Under the pieces are notes generated by a model. That model saw only the letters and a list, made by a program, of their open reading frames with translations. It ran no database searches and had not been told where the DNA came from. A stretch of DNA of 56,349 nt from Burkholderiales bacterium (GTDB lineage Bacteria; Pseudomonadota; Gammaproteobacteria; Burkholderiales; SG8-41), in contig JADZGE010000091.1 in the NCBI GenBank assembly GCA_020854035.1, positions 1 through 56,349 on the forward strand. Reading direction: 5' to 3'. Below are positions 25,352-36,270 of the stretch, in pieces. A program made the position numbers and the translations under genes. Every line of letters begins with the position of its first letter. The first letter of the stretch is position 1.

Positions 25352-26326
25352 ATGCCTCACGCGGCGGCGGCGATGCTGGCCCTGCTGGGGACCTTTGGGC
25401 CGCCGGCGTCCGCGGCACAAGGCGCCGCTTATCCGGACCGGCCGCTGCGCTTGATCGTGCCGTTTCCCCCGGGCGGCGGCAACGACATCCTCGCGCGCTC
25501 CGTCGGCCAGCGGTTGACCGAGGTGATCGGCCAGCCGGTCGTGGTCGACAATCGCGGCGGAGCAGGCGGCGAGATCGGGGCGACGATCGCCGCGAGCGCG
25601 CCCGCGGACGGCTACACGCTCTTCCTGGGCAGTCTCGGCAACCTCGCGCACAATCCCGCGCTCAAGCCCAGGCTGCGGTACGACCCGGTGCGCGATTTCG
25701 CCGCGGTGACGCTCCTCGCGACTTCCGCCTTCATCCTCGCGGTGCATCCAGCGCTGCCGGCGAAATCGGTGAAGGACCTGGTCGCGCTGGCGAAGGCGCA
25801 GCCCGGCAAGCTGAATTATGCGTCCGCCGGCGCGGGGTCCTCCCTGCACATGACCGCGGAGCTCTTCAAGCACGCCACCGCCACGGACATCGTGCACGTC
25901 CCCTACAAGGGCACCGGAGCCGCCCTCACCGACCTCGTTGCCGGGCGCGTGCAGATGATCTTCAGCACGATGCCGCCCGCGCTGCCGCACGTCAGGAGCG
26001 GGAAACTCCGGGCGCTCGCCACATCGGGCGCGAAGCGCGCCGCGGCGGCGCCGGACGTGCCGACCGTCGCCGAGGCGGGCGTCCAGGGCTTCGAGGTCCT
26101 CAACTGGCAGGGAATCGTCGCGCCGGTCAGGACCCCCGCGGGAATCGTCCGCAAGCTGAATCACGACCTGCTTGCGACGCTGCGGCTCCCCGCGATGGGC
26201 GAGGCGCTGAGCCATCAGGGGCTGGAACCGGCCGGCGGCGCCCCCGGCGCATTCGCGGCGCTGATCCGGGCGGAGATCGCCAAGTACCGGAATCTCGTGA
26301 GACTCGCCGGCATTCGCGCCGACTGA
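25352..26326 (+). CDS. Bug-family substrate-binding protein (third of three)
   Basis: The protein has 324 residues from ATG 25352. A TTG at 25313, overlapping the stop of the preceding gene, would add 13 residues with two arginines and give a better signal-peptide n-region, so the start is uncertain. The signal ends PPASAAQ. The mature part has RPLRLIVPFPPGGGNDILARSV, VVVDNRGGAGGEIGATIAA, APADGYTLFLG, IVHVPYKGTGAALTDLVAGRV and APDVPTVAEAGVQGFEV. It is the last of three tandem receptors and is followed by an ornithine-cyclodeaminase-like gene after a 53-base gap. The ligand is unknown. Confidence 0.88.
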   Translation: MPHAAAAMLALLGTFGPPASAAQGAAYPDRPLRLIVPFPPGGGNDILARSVGQRLTEVIGQPVVVDNRGGAGGEIGATIAASAPADGYTLFLGSLGNLAHNPALKPRLRYDPVRDFAAVTLLATSAFILAVHPALPAKSVKDLVALAKAQPGKLNYASAGAGSSLHMTAELFKHATATDIVHVPYKGTGAALTDLVAGRVQMIFSTMPPALPHVRSGKLRALATSGAKRAAAAPDVPTVAEAGVQGFEVLNWQGIVAPVRTPAGIVRKLNHDLLATLRLPAMGEALSHQGLEPAGGAPGAFAALIRAEIAKYRNLVRLAGIRAD

Positions 26327-26379
26327 GCGGCACGGGCGCACGACGCCCCTGCCGGGGCCTGCGCCGCGGAGCGAACCCG

Positions 26380-27330
26380 ATGCTCTACCTCACGGAAAGC
26401 GACGTAAGCGGCTCGCTCACGATGGAACGCGCCGTGGAGCGCGTGGCGGCGGCGCTCGCGGCCGGCGCCCGCGGCGCGGCCGTCAACGTGCCGCGGGAAC
26501 GCACGCGCACTCCGCAAGGGACGCTGCACCTCCTGCAGGGCGCCGCGGCCGAGGTCGGCGTGGTCGGCTACAAGGCCTATTACTCGACTCCCGCCGGCAC
26601 CCACTCGCACGTGTACCTGTACGATCACCGCAGCGGGGCGCCGCTCGCGCTGATCGAGGCGAATCATTTCAACGTGGTGCGCACCGGCGCCGCGACGGGG
26701 GTTGCCACGCGTACCCTCGCCCGCGAAGACGCTTCCGTCGTCGGCCAGATCGGGGCGGGTCGCATGGGCGCCGGCCAGCTCGAAGCCGTCTGCCGGGTGC
26801 GCCCGATCCGCGTGGCGCAGGTCTACGCCCGGACCCGCGATCGGCTCGAGGCGTTCTGCCGGTCGATGACGGCGCGGCTCGGGATCGACGTGTTCCCCGC
26901 GGAATCCGCCGAGAGCGCCGTGCGCGGGGCCGGCATCGTCAATGTCATCACCCGGTCTTCCACGCCCGTGCTGGCGGGCGCGTGGCTCGAGCCGGGACAG
27001 CACGTGAACGCCGCCGGGTCGAACGCGCTCACGCGCCGTGAACTGGACACGGACGCGGTGCGACGCTGCGAGGTGATCGCCCTCGACTCCCGCGACACCG
27101 CGCGCAACGAGTGCGGCGATCTTCTGCCGCTGGTGGAAGCCGGCCTCGTGCATTGGGAGGCGCTCCCGGAGATCGGCGAGATCATCGCCGGGTTGCGGCC
27201 GGGCCGCGGAACACGCGAACAGGTCACCCTCTACAAGTCGCACGGCATGGCGATACAGGATCTCTACGTTGCCGCGCACGTACTCGAGATTGCCCGGGCC
27301 CGGGGATTGGGCGTCGAGGTTCGCGCGTGA
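26380..27330 (+). CDS. Ornithine cyclodeaminase/mu-crystallin family protein
   Basis: The protein has 316 residues from ATG 26380. The N-terminal substrate half includes MLYLTESDVSGSLTMERAVERV and VVGYKAYYSTPAG with the conserved lysine. The NAD(P)-binding half has VGQIGAGRMGAGQLEAVCRV (a GxGxxG variant) and the later NVITRSSTPVLAG and HVNAAGSN segments typical of the family. Members deaminate ornithine to proline, or act as reductases of ketimines, alanine or delta1-piperideine-type compounds. With the RidA gene, the tautomerase and the PLP enzyme nearby, imine chemistry is a reasonable theme for the cluster, but the substrate is unknown. Confidence 0.86.
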   Translation: MLYLTESDVSGSLTMERAVERVAAALAAGARGAAVNVPRERTRTPQGTLHLLQGAAAEVGVVGYKAYYSTPAGTHSHVYLYDHRSGAPLALIEANHFNVVRTGAATGVATRTLAREDASVVGQIGAGRMGAGQLEAVCRVRPIRVAQVYARTRDRLEAFCRSMTARLGIDVFPAESAESAVRGAGIVNVITRSSTPVLAGAWLEPGQHVNAAGSNALTRRELDTDAVRRCEVIALDSRDTARNECGDLLPLVEAGLVHWEALPEIGEIIAGLRPGRGTREQVTLYKSHGMAIQDLYVAAHVLEIARARGLGVEVRA

Positions 27331-27376
27331 GCCAGCGGGAATGCCGGGCCCGGGACCGGCGCAGGAGCGCGCGATG

Positions 27377-27398
27377 CCCCGAGTCCGGGATTCGTTGC
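27377..27398. repeat. Short dispersed motif, copy 2 (partner at 16233)
   Basis: The same motif as at 16233-16254: it starts CCCGAGTCCGGGAT and continues TCGTTGCC, differing at two positions. It lies between the ends of two convergent genes, so a transcription-end or extragenic-repeat role is possible. No T-run follows, so it is not an obvious terminator. Confidence 0.4.
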
Positions 27399-27438
27399 CG
27401 GAGCGCCGGATGGTGCGGCGCATTCCGGCGCCGGGACG

Positions 27439-28215
27439 CTAGACGCGCCAGCGGCCGAGAAACTCCTTCCAGTGCGGCTCCGCCGATTTCGCGAGCGTCG
27501 CGCGCACGAGTTCACACTCCCTGTGGTGTTCCTCCGCCGTCAGCGCTTCGCGCATCCGCTGGAACCTGAGGTACACGAGATAGGTGTTGACGACGTCGGC
27601 CTCGCAGTAGCGGCGGATCGCCGCGAGCTTCCCGGCGAGGAACGCCTCCCACACCTTCGCGCCCGCCATTCCCAGCTTGCCGGGCAGTCCCAGGAGCTGC
27701 GCGAGTTCATCGAGCGGAGCGTTCGCGCGCGGCTGGTAGAGCGCCAGGAGATCCATGAGATCGAGGTGGCGCTGGTGGTAGCGGCTGATGTAGTTGTTGA
27801 AGCGGAACTCCCGGTCCTCCTCGCCCATGTCCCAGTAGCGCCCCGCCTTCACCCCGTGCGCGAGTCCCCGGTAATGCAGCACGGGGAGGTCGAAGCCACC
27901 GCCGTTCCAGGACACGAGCTGCGGGGTGTACTTGGCAACACCGTCGAAGAAACGCTGGATGAGGATCGCTTCGCCGTCGCCCTCGCTCCCGATCGACCAC
28001 ACGCGGAAGCTCTCGTGCTCGCGCAGCGCGCACGAAATCGCGACGACGCGGTGCAGGTGCAGCGGCAGGAACTCGCTCCCGGTCGCCTGGCGCCGCGCCT
28101 GGAAGGCCATCTCGGCGACCTCCCCGTCGGCAAGGGTCGCGTCGAGACCGTGGAGGAGCCGGATACCCGCGACATCGGGCACCGTCTCGATGTCGAACGC
28201 CAGGATCGGCGTCAC
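27439..28215 (-). CDS. Predicted 3'-5' exonuclease, PolB-like (DEDD type)
   Basis: The protein has 258 residues from GTG 28215; the open frame continues upstream, but MTPILAFDIETVPD is where the fold begins. The first exonuclease motif is FDIETVPD (D8, E10). The second region is VSWNGGGFDLPVLHYR near residue 110. The third, near the C-terminus, is RRYCEADVVNTYLVYLRF. This matches the predicted 3'-5' exonucleases related to the proofreading domain of family B polymerases, found as free proteins in many proteobacteria. The cellular role is unknown; DNA repair is likely. It is followed downstream by an ornithine-cyclodeaminase-like gene in convergent orientation. The gap 28216-28443 shows nothing I can name. 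Confidence 0.82.
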   Translation of the reverse strand: MTPILAFDIETVPDVAGIRLLHGLDATLADGEVAEMAFQARRQATGSEFLPLHLHRVVAISCALREHESFRVWSIGSEGDGEAILIQRFFDGVAKYTPQLVSWNGGGFDLPVLHYRGLAHGVKAGRYWDMGEEDREFRFNNYISRYHQRHLDLMDLLALYQPRANAPLDELAQLLGLPGKLGMAGAKVWEAFLAGKLAAIRRYCEADVVNTYLVYLRFQRMREALTAEEHHRECELVRATLAKSAEPHWKEFLGRWRV

Positions 28216-28443
28216 GCGCCGCCCCTGCGCGGGAGCGTACCGGCGCCGCCGATGCACGCCGATGCGCTCCGATGATGTCGCGCCGCCGCCCGGAAGTCCT
28301 TCATGGCCGGGAGTCGACCGCGGGCAACGGCCCGCGCCGCGGTCCCGCTGAATGCCGGCCGGGCGCGGCCGGCCGACGGTCGCATCGGCTCTTTTCGGCG
28401 TCAACCGGCGGCGCACCCGCTGCTTGCGGAGCCATGAGCCCTC

Positions 28444-29352
28444 CTACCCGGGGAACACCCCGGTCGAGAGGTAGCGCTCGCCGCGGTCGCAGACGATGGT
28501 GACGATGACGGCGTTCTCGACCTCGCGGGCGACCTCGAGCGCCGCCCACATCGCGCCGCCGGAGGAGATGCCCGCGAAGATGCCTTCCTCGCGGGCGAGG
28601 CGGCGCGTCGTCTCCTCGGCATCGGCCTGCGCGATCTCGATCACCCGGTCGACGCGTTTCCAGTCGCAGATCTTCGGCAGGTAGTCGGGCGGCCACTTGC
28701 GGATGCCGGGAATCTGCGCGCCCCCGGCGGGCTGGCAGCCGACGACCCGGATCGCCGGAGTCCTCTCCTTGAAGTAGCGCGAGCAGCCCATGATCGTGCC
28801 GGTCGTGCCCATGCTGGAGACGAAGTGCGTGATGCGCCCGCCGGTGTCGCGCCAGATCTCGGGCGCCGTGCCCTCGTAGTGCGCGAGCGGATTGTCCGGG
28901 TTGGCGAACTGGTCGAGGATCACGCCCTTCCCCTCGTCGCGCATCCGCTCCGCGACGTCGCGCGCGAGCTCCATGCCGCCGTCCCGGGGGGTGAGCACGA
29001 TCTGCGCGCCGAACGCGGCCATCGTCTGGCGCCGCTCCACCGACAGGTGTTCGGGCATCACCAGGATCATGCGGTAACCCGTCATCGCGGCGCACATCGC
29101 GAGCGCGATGCCGGTGTTGCCGCTGGTGGGCTCGATCAGCGTGTCGCCGGGCCGGATGGCGCCGCGCTCCGCGGCACGCCGGATCATGGAGAAGGCGGGC
29201 CGGTCTTTCACCGAGCCCGCCGGATTGCTGCCCTCCAGCTTCGCGAGGAGCGTGTTGCCGGCGCCCGCGCCCATGCGCTTCAGCTTCACGAGCGGCGTGT
29301 CGCCGATGAAATCGTCGAGCGTCTTCAGCGCGGGAATGGCGCGAGCGTCCAT
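28444..29352 (-). CDS. cysM: Cysteine synthase B (O-acetylserine/O-phosphoserine sulfhydrylase)
   Basis: The protein has 302 residues. It makes cysteine from O-acetylserine and sulfide or thiosulfate using PLP. The PLP lysine is K49 in LEGSNPAGSVKDRPAF. The substrate loop TSGNTG lies near residue 76, and GTTGTIMGCSRYFKE follows near 175. The MGTTGT phosphate site is intact. Length and N-terminus (TLDDFIGDTPLVKL) fit CysM rather than CysK. It is the last gene of the conserved betaproteobacterial block and shares its orientation. CysM's use of thiosulfate would suit a sulfur oxidiser (inference). Confidence 0.92.
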   Translation of the reverse strand: MDARAIPALKTLDDFIGDTPLVKLKRMGAGAGNTLLAKLEGSNPAGSVKDRPAFSMIRRAAERGAIRPGDTLIEPTSGNTGIALAMCAAMTGYRMILVMPEHLSVERRQTMAAFGAQIVLTPRDGGMELARDVAERMRDEGKGVILDQFANPDNPLAHYEGTAPEIWRDTGGRITHFVSSMGTTGTIMGCSRYFKERTPAIRVVGCQPAGGAQIPGIRKWPPDYLPKICDWKRVDRVIEIAQADAEETTRRLAREEGIFAGISSGGAMWAALEVAREVENAVIVTIVCDRGERYLSTGVFPG

Positions 29353-29386
29353 GGCGAAACCGGTCTCGGTGTTACGCGGGGGCGTT

Positions 29387-30409
29387 TCATGATACCCGAT
29401 GGGGGTCGCGCGACCCGGCCTGCGCGAGGAGGCTGCGGCAGTAGTGCGCCACGCCCTCTTCGAGCGCGAGCATCGGCTCGTCGTAGCCCGCGCCGCGCAG
29501 CGCGGCGAGGTCCGCCTGCGTGTAGCTCTGGTAACGCCCCCGGAGGTCCTCGGGAAAGCCGATGTACTCGATCACGCCGCGTTCGCGAAGCTCGGCCGCC
29601 GCGAGCGGCGGCTCGCCGCGGGCGGCGCGGCAGGCGTTGACCGTCGCCGCGGCGACCTCGTTGTAACTCCTCGCCGTGCCGGTGCCGACGTTGAAGATCC
29701 CCGAGCACCCGGGATGATCGAGCAGGAATAGGTTCACCTTGACGCAGTCCCGCACCGACACGAAGTCGCGCCGCTGCTCGCCGTCGGCGTAGCCGTCGCT
29801 CCCGCCGAAAAGCCGCACCCGGCCGCCTGCCCGGTACTGGTTGAAGAAATGCCAGACGACCGAGGCCATGCGCCCCTTGTGGCTCTCGCGCTCGCCGTAG
29901 ACGTTGAAATAGCGCAGTCCCGCGACCTGCGCCGTGCGCTCCTCGAAGCGCCGCCGCACGAGCTGGTCGAACAGGAACTTCGAGTAGCCGTAGACGTTGA
30001 CCGGCGCTTCGCATTCGCGGGACTCCCGGAACCCGCGCCCGGCGCCGTAGAGCGCCGCCGACGAAGCGTAGATGAACCGCACCTCGTCCCTGATGCAGTG
30101 CTCGAGCAGGGCGCGCGAGTAGCCGTAGTTCACCCGCATCAGGTAGCGCCCGTCGCGCTCGGTCGTGTCCGAGCAGGCGCCCAGGTGCAGGAGCGCCTGC
30201 ACCGCGCCGTCGAACTCGCCCTCCTCCAGGCGCTCGAGGAACTCGTCGCGGTCGAGGTAGTCCGCGATGTCGCAGTCGGCGAGGTTCGCGAACTTCGCGC
30301 CATCGGAGAGATCGTCCACGGCGAGGATCTCGTCCACGCCGCGCCGATTGAGCCCCTTGACGAGGTTCGAGCCGATGAAGCCGGCGGCGCCCGTCACCAC
30401 GTAGTACAT
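29387..30409 (-). CDS. hldD: ADP-L-glycero-D-manno-heptose 6-epimerase
   Basis: The protein has 340 residues from ATG 30409; the frame is open much further upstream, but the Rossmann fold begins right at [20 protein letters not shown]. It inverts the 6-carbon of ADP-heptose for the LPS inner core. Visible are the NADP-binding GAAGFIG motif, the YASSAALYG strand and the catalytic [11 protein letters not shown] (YxxxK, near 140). The [20 protein letters not shown] segment is typical of HldD. It follows the heptose kinase gene, so two steps of ADP-heptose synthesis are side by side. Confidence 0.93.
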   Translation of the reverse strand: MYYVVTGAAGFIGSNLVKGLNRRGVDEILAVDDLSDGAKFANLADCDIADYLDRDEFLERLEEGEFDGAVQALLHLGACSDTTERDGRYLMRVNYGYSRALLEHCIRDEVRFIYASSAALYGAGRGFRESRECEAPVNVYGYSKFLFDQLVRRRFEERTAQVAGLRYFNVYGERESHKGRMASVVWHFFNQYRAGGRVRLFGGSDGYADGEQRRDFVSVRDCVKVNLFLLDHPGCSGIFNVGTGTARSYNEVAAATVNACRAARGEPPLAAAELRERGVIEYIGFPEDLRGRYQSYTQADLAALRGAGYDEPMLALEEGVAHYCRSLLAQAGSRDPHRVS

Positions 30410-30515
30410 GTCGCTCCGGTCCGTGCCGAGGGTGAAGGATGAAGGATGAAGGGTGAATCGAGCCCCTGCCGCTCGCTCCTCCCCTCTTCCCCCCGGCGCG
30501 TTCCGCCCGCGATTC

Positions 30516-31550
30516 TCATCCCTCCCCCTTCGTTCTTCCGGCTCGCTCGTTCCCGAAGAGCTCCCCGGGAGTGACGATCGCGGTGCCGAACTTGCCGACC
30601 ACGATGCCCGCGGCCCGGTTCGCGAGGCGCACGCCCTCGTCGAGCCGCGCGCCGGCCGCGAGCGCGACCGCCAGCGTGGCGATGACGGTGTCGCCGGCAC
30701 CGCTCACGTCGGCGACCTCGCGCGCCTGCGTGCCGACGTGAAGCCGTCCGCCTTCCTCGAACAGCGTCATCCCCTCCTCGCCCCGGGTGAGAAGGAGCGC
30801 GCGCGCGGCGAGCCGGCGGCGCAGGCGCTGCGCCCGCTTCGTCAGCTCGCTCTCGCTCGTCCAGGCGCCGGCCACCTGCTCGAACTCCGCGCGATTCGGG
30901 GTGATGACCGTCACGCCGCGGTAGCGCGCGTAGTCCGTGCCCTTCGGATCGACCAGCACCGGCTTGCCGGCGGCGCGCGCCATGCCGATCATCCTGACGA
31001 TGTGCGCGAGCCCGCCCTTGCCGTAATCGGACAGCACCACCGCATCCGCGTTCTCGAGCACCCTGCCGAAATCGCGCAGCTTGTTCGCGAGCACCTCGTG
31101 ACCCGGGGCGGTGTCGAAGTCGACGCGCAGGAGCTGCTGGTTGCGCCCGCCGATGACGCGAAGCTTGACGGTCGTGCGTATGCCCCGGTCGCGATGCAGC
31201 CGCGCGCTCACGCGCAGCCGGCCAAGCAGGGCCTCGAGCGCGTCGCCCGCCTCGTCGGCGCCCACGACGGAGAGGAGGGTTACCCTCGCGCCGAGGGCCG
31301 CGGCGCTGCGCGCGACGTTGGCCGCCCCGCCGGGCCGCTCCTCCTCGCGGTCGATGCCGACGATCGGCACCGGTGCCTCGGGCGAAATGCGCTCCACGCG
31401 TCCGAACCAGTAGCGGTCGAGCATCACGTCGCCGACGACGAGAACGCGCGCGCGGCGCAGCGATGAAGCGTGAAGCGTGACGGATGCATCCCCTCCGGCG
31501 GCCCCCGCCCCCCGCGCGCCGCCCTTCGCCACTCGCCCCTCGCGTGTCAT
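30516..31550 (-). CDS. hldE: D-glycero-beta-D-manno-heptose-7-phosphate kinase (HldE kinase domain alone)
   Basis: The protein has 344 residues in the ribokinase (PfkB) fold. It has [18 protein letters not shown] at the start of the fold, the sugar-binding [17 protein letters not shown], and the C-terminal [15 protein letters not shown] with the catalytic Asp. It phosphorylates heptose-7-phosphate at C1 for LPS core synthesis. The nucleotidyltransferase domain present in bifunctional HldE is absent, so this is the monofunctional form often called RfaE1 or HldA; the adenylyltransferase must be encoded elsewhere. The first ~30 residues are poorly conserved, and the start is uncertain. Confidence 0.9.
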   Translation of the reverse strand: MTREGRVAKGGARGAGAAGGDASVTLHASSLRRARVLVVGDVMLDRYWFGRVERISPEAPVPIVGIDREEERPGGAANVARSAAALGARVTLLSVVGADEAGDALEALLGRLRVSARLHRDRGIRTTVKLRVIGGRNQQLLRVDFDTAPGHEVLANKLRDFGRVLENADAVVLSDYGKGGLAHIVRMIGMARAAGKPVLVDPKGTDYARYRGVTVITPNRAEFEQVAGAWTSESELTKRAQRLRRRLAARALLLTRGEEGMTLFEEGGRLHVGTQAREVADVSGAGDTVIATLAVALAAGARLDEGVRLANRAAGIVVGKFGTAIVTPGELFGNERAGRTKGEG

Positions 31551-31563
31551 GATCGGCTCGATT

Positions 31564-32286
31564 CTAGCGCCGCGCCCGGTTCGCCGCCGCGGCGATCTCG
31601 TCGTTGATCGCCCCCAGCGCGGCGAGTGGATCGGCGGCGCGCGTGACGGGACGGCCGACGACGAGGTAGTCGGCGCCGTCCGCGACGGCCGCCGCGGGGC
31701 TCGCGACCCGGTTCTGGTCGTCGCGCGCCGCGGCGGCCGGACGGATGCCCGGGGTCACGAGCAGGAAGGACGCGCCGCAGGAGCGCCGCAGGAGCGCCGC
31801 TTCCCGCGGCGAGCACACGACGCCGTCGAGCCCGCACGCCTGCGCGAGACGCGCAAGGCGCAGGACCGCCTCCTCGGGCGTGCCCGCGATACCGACATCG
31901 GCGAGATCGCCCGCACCCATGCTGGTCAAGACGGTGACCGCGGTGAGCCGCGGCGCCCGCGGCAGCGCGGCGAGCGCCTCGCGCGCCGCGGCCATCATCG
32001 CCCGCCCGCCGAGCGCGTGAACGTTTATCATCCACGCCCCGAGCCGCGCGGCGCCCGCGCAGGCCGCGGCGACGGTGCGCGGTATGTCGTGGAACTTGAG
32101 ATCGAGAAAGACGCCGAATCCCGCGCCCGCGAGCTTCTCCACCAGCGCGGGGCCCGCCGCGGTGTAGAGTTCCTTGCCGACCTTCACCCGGCACGATTTC
32201 GGGTCGAGCCGCCCGGCCAGCGCGAGCGCATCGGCCGCCGACGCGAAGTCCAGGGCCACGATGACGCGGGGATCGGCGGCAGCCAT
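31564..32286 (-). CDS. pyrF: Orotidine-5'-phosphate decarboxylase
   Basis: The protein has 240 residues from ATG 32286. It decarboxylates OMP to UMP, the last step of pyrimidine synthesis. It is a TIM barrel: [16 protein letters not shown] at the N-terminus, [16 protein letters not shown] with the catalytic Lys/Asp set near residue 65, [17 protein letters not shown] in the middle, and LVTPGIRPA then [14 protein letters not shown] near the C-terminus for phosphate binding. It sits between lapB and the heptose kinase gene, which is common in betaproteobacteria. The stop lies 13 bases from the next gene. Confidence 0.93.
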   Translation of the reverse strand: MAAADPRVIVALDFASAADALALAGRLDPKSCRVKVGKELYTAAGPALVEKLAGAGFGVFLDLKFHDIPRTVAAACAGAARLGAWMINVHALGGRAMMAAAREALAALPRAPRLTAVTVLTSMGAGDLADVGIAGTPEEAVLRLARLAQACGLDGVVCSPREAALLRRSCGASFLLVTPGIRPAAAARDDQNRVASPAAAVADGADYLVVGRPVTRAADPLAALGAINDEIAAAANRARR

Positions 32287-32332
32287 CACGAAGGGGGAGT
32301 CCGTGGTTCGTTCATCCCGGGAAGCGCAATCG

Positions 32333-32453
32333 GCCGCCGATAAACGCCGACAGACCGGTGCTCTGCGCTCGTCAATTCGCTCACCGTGGGGTGATGAGCG
32401 GGAACAGAATATATCGCCCTGATCCGCGACGCTCATCGGCGTTCATCGGCGGC
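32333..32453. repeat. Inverted pair of an 18-bp extragenic repeat
   Basis: GCCGCCGATAAACGCCGA at 32333-32350 and its near-reverse complement TCGGCGTTCATCGGCGGC at 32436-32453 differ at one position. Together they could pair into a long stem-loop in the region between lapB and pyrF. Extragenic repeats with ATCGGCG cores are widespread in proteobacteria. The function is unknown. No promoter is obvious in 32287-32516, apart from an AT-rich stretch near 32407 (GAATATAT). Confidence 0.5.
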
Positions 32454-32516
32454 TCAACTGCCGTTTCCGGGTTCAAGTGGAGCACCCGGCAATTCTACCG
32501 GCCGCCGCCCGCCGCA

Positions 32517-33692
32517 TCAGGCCGGCAGCTTCGCTTCCTCGGTGCGGCGCGGCGAATAGGTTTCCCACTCCGCGCACGCGGGACAGTGCCAGTAGTACTG
32601 CCGGGCGCGGAAGCCGCAGTTCTCGCAGCGGTACATCGCGAGGCCCCGTATGTGCTGGTTGACGAGTTCCTTCACGAGCTCGAGGTCGCGGCGCCGCTCG
32701 GGCGGCGCCTCCAGGATCTGCGCTTCCAGGAGCTTGTCGAGCCCGAGGAGCGTCGGCGTGCGCCTGAGCTCGTCGCTCACGAGACGATACGCCGCCTCCG
32801 TGCCCTGCGTCTCGAGCATGCCCTGGAACACCACGTTCACGAGATCGAGCGACGGGTAGCGCGCGAGATAGCCCCGCAGGAGATTCACGCCCTCGGCGGC
32901 GCGGCCGAGGCTGCCGTAGGCGCCGAAGATGCGCCCGGCGACGAGCCCGAGGAACGCCGGGTTCTGGCTCTCGATGCGCTTCCAGGCCTCGATCGCCGCC
33001 TCGTGGCGGCCGCAGTGCGTCTCGACCTCGCCGAGCAGCACGTTCGCGCGCACGCACAACCGGTGGTGCGCGAGGGCCGACGCGAGATGCGGGCGCGCGG
33101 CCTCGGCGCGCGTGTGCATGATCTCGCCGCCCGCGAGCTCGCAGTAGAAGTTCGCGATCTCCTTCTGGTGCGAGCGCCCCGTCACCGCTTCGAGCTTCCC
33201 GGCGATGCCGATCGCCCGCACCCACTCCTTTTCCTGCTCGTAGATCTCGAGGAGGAGCTTCAGCGCGCTCTCGGCGTAGCTGGAGCCATCGAGCCTCAGC
33301 AACAGCTCCTCGGCGCGGTCGAGCAGCCCCGCCTTGAAGTAGTCCTGCGCGAGCTCGTAGAGCGCGTGCGTCCTCTCCCCGTGGGCGAGGTCCTCCCGCT
33401 CGACGAGATTCCGGTGCATGCGGATCGCCCGCTCGACTTCTCCGCGCCTGCGGAAAAGACTCCCGAGCGCGAAATGCAGCTCGATCGTCTGCGGATCGAC
33501 CTTCACCACCTCGATGAAGGCCTCGATCGCCTTGTCGGGCTGCTCGTTCAGCAGGAAGTTGAGCCCGCGGAAGTACGAACTCGGCAGCGCGCGCGACTCC
33601 GACACGAGCTGCTTGATGTCGATGCGCGCGGCGAACCAGCCGAGCGCGAAGAACAGCGGCAGCGCGAGCAGCCACCAGAATTCGATTTCCAT
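32517..33692 (-). CDS. lapB: LPS assembly protein LapB (YciM)
   Basis: The protein has 391 residues. One N-terminal membrane anchor (FWWLLALPLFFALGWFAARI) is followed by TPR repeats (e.g. YFRGLNFLLNEQPDKAIEAFIEVVKVDPQTIELHFALGSLFRRRGEVERAIRMH). The C-terminal rubredoxin-like metal site is CENCGFRARQYYWHCPACAEW with four cysteines. LapB recruits LpxC to FtsH for degradation and so limits lipid A synthesis. It is cotranscribed with lapA just upstream, as in most proteobacteria. All features are intact. Confidence 0.93.
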   Translation of the reverse strand: MEIEFWWLLALPLFFALGWFAARIDIKQLVSESRALPSSYFRGLNFLLNEQPDKAIEAFIEVVKVDPQTIELHFALGSLFRRRGEVERAIRMHRNLVEREDLAHGERTHALYELAQDYFKAGLLDRAEELLLRLDGSSYAESALKLLLEIYEQEKEWVRAIGIAGKLEAVTGRSHQKEIANFYCELAGGEIMHTRAEAARPHLASALAHHRLCVRANVLLGEVETHCGRHEAAIEAWKRIESQNPAFLGLVAGRIFGAYGSLGRAAEGVNLLRGYLARYPSLDLVNVVFQGMLETQGTEAAYRLVSDELRRTPTLLGLDKLLEAQILEAPPERRRDLELVKELVNQHIRGLAMYRCENCGFRARQYYWHCPACAEWETYSPRRTEEAKLPA

Positions 33693-33760
33693 CCCGGGGG
33701 CTTACCGCCGGACATCCGCCCCGGGCGCGCGGGGGCGGCGGTACGCGGCGCCGGGCGGGC

Positions 33761-34081
33761 TCATGAAGCGGCGCGATCGGAGGCGGCGAGCCCGCGCCCG
33801 CCGCCGGGCGGCGGCGCCGGGTCCCCGCGGGCGGCGGCGCCCTCGCGCGCGCCGCTCTTCAGGCGGGCGATCTCCCGCCGCTGACGGTAGAGCTGCCCCA
33901 CGCACGAGAGCACGCCGAACGCGGCGCCGGCGCAGAACGCGACGAGCAGCACGAAGATGAGCGGCGCCTGCCATTGCGCGCCCAGAAAATATCGCAGCGT
34001 GACCGGATCGCCGTTTTTCACGGCGAACGAGAGCACCGCGACGAACACGGCGAACTTGACGAAGCGCATCACGTATCTCAT
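33761..34081 (-). CDS. lapA: LPS assembly protein LapA (YciS)
   Basis: The protein has 106 residues with two membrane segments (VKFAVFVAVLSFAVKNGDPV and QWQAPLIFVLLVAFCAGAAFGVLSCVG). A cytoplasmic basic helix follows (YRQRREIARLKSG). This is the DUF1049/LapA pattern. The C-terminal tail is an unusual low-complexity stretch rich in Gly, Pro and Ala. LapA works with LapB in the inner membrane to tune LPS synthesis. It sits between ihfB and lapB as usual. Confidence 0.88.
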   Translation of the reverse strand: MRYVMRFVKFAVFVAVLSFAVKNGDPVTLRYFLGAQWQAPLIFVLLVAFCAGAAFGVLSCVGQLYRQRREIARLKSGAREGAAARGDPAPPPGGGRGLAASDRAAS

Positions 34082-34153
34082 GCGGCACCCAAAAAAAACG
34101 GCATGATCTTTCGATTATGCCGCCGCCCGTGCGCCCCCGACGGGGCACCACCG

Positions 34154-34438
34154 CTACTTCTTGATGTCGACACGCTCGCGCAGCTCCTTGCCCGCCTTGA
34201 AGTGCGGCACGTACTTCGCCGGCACCTGGACCTTCTCGCCGGACTTCGGGTTGCGCCCGGTGCGCGGCGGGCGGTAGTTCAGGCCGAAGCTGCCGAAGCC
34301 CCTGATCTCGATGCGCTGGCCCTGGGCGAGGCTCTTCGACATCGCGTCGAGCACCATCTTCACGGCGAGTTCCGCGTCCTTCGCCACCAGCTGCGAATAG
34401 CGCGCGGCGAGCTTCGCGATCAACTCGGACTTGGTCAT
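34154..34438 (-). CDS. ihfB: Integration host factor beta subunit
   Basis: The protein has 94 residues. It begins [17 protein letters not shown] and carries the DNA-bending beta-arm segment [29 protein letters not shown], including the arm-tip proline context RNPKSGE. It forms IHF with IhfA and bends DNA sharply at its sites. It lies directly downstream of rpsA with a 13-base gap, the universal proteobacterial order. The length is normal (about 94-100). Confidence 0.96.
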   Translation of the reverse strand: MTKSELIAKLAARYSQLVAKDAELAVKMVLDAMSKSLAQGQRIEIRGFGSFGLNYRPPRTGRNPKSGEKVQVPAKYVPHFKAGKELRERVDIKK

Positions 34439-34451
34439 GCGCCTCCCCCGC

Positions 34452-36191
<1,740 letters not shown>

Positions 36192-36210
36192 CGGTTCGGT
36201 TGTCGGTTCT

Positions 36211-36224
36211 GCGGGTCGACCCGC
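36211..36224. promoter_or_regulatory. 14-bp perfect palindrome in the rpsA leader
   Basis: GCGGGTCGACCCGC lies 20 bases upstream of the rpsA start, in the 79-base gap between cmk and rpsA. On RNA it would form a compact stem just ahead of the ribosome-binding region. S1 represses its own translation through leader structure in E. coli, so such a hairpin could matter. This is position-based inference. Confidence 0.35.
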
Positions 36225-36270
36225 CGTCGCCGGCAGGGCTGGTTCATCAAGCCGTGAGACCGGGTGGCCC

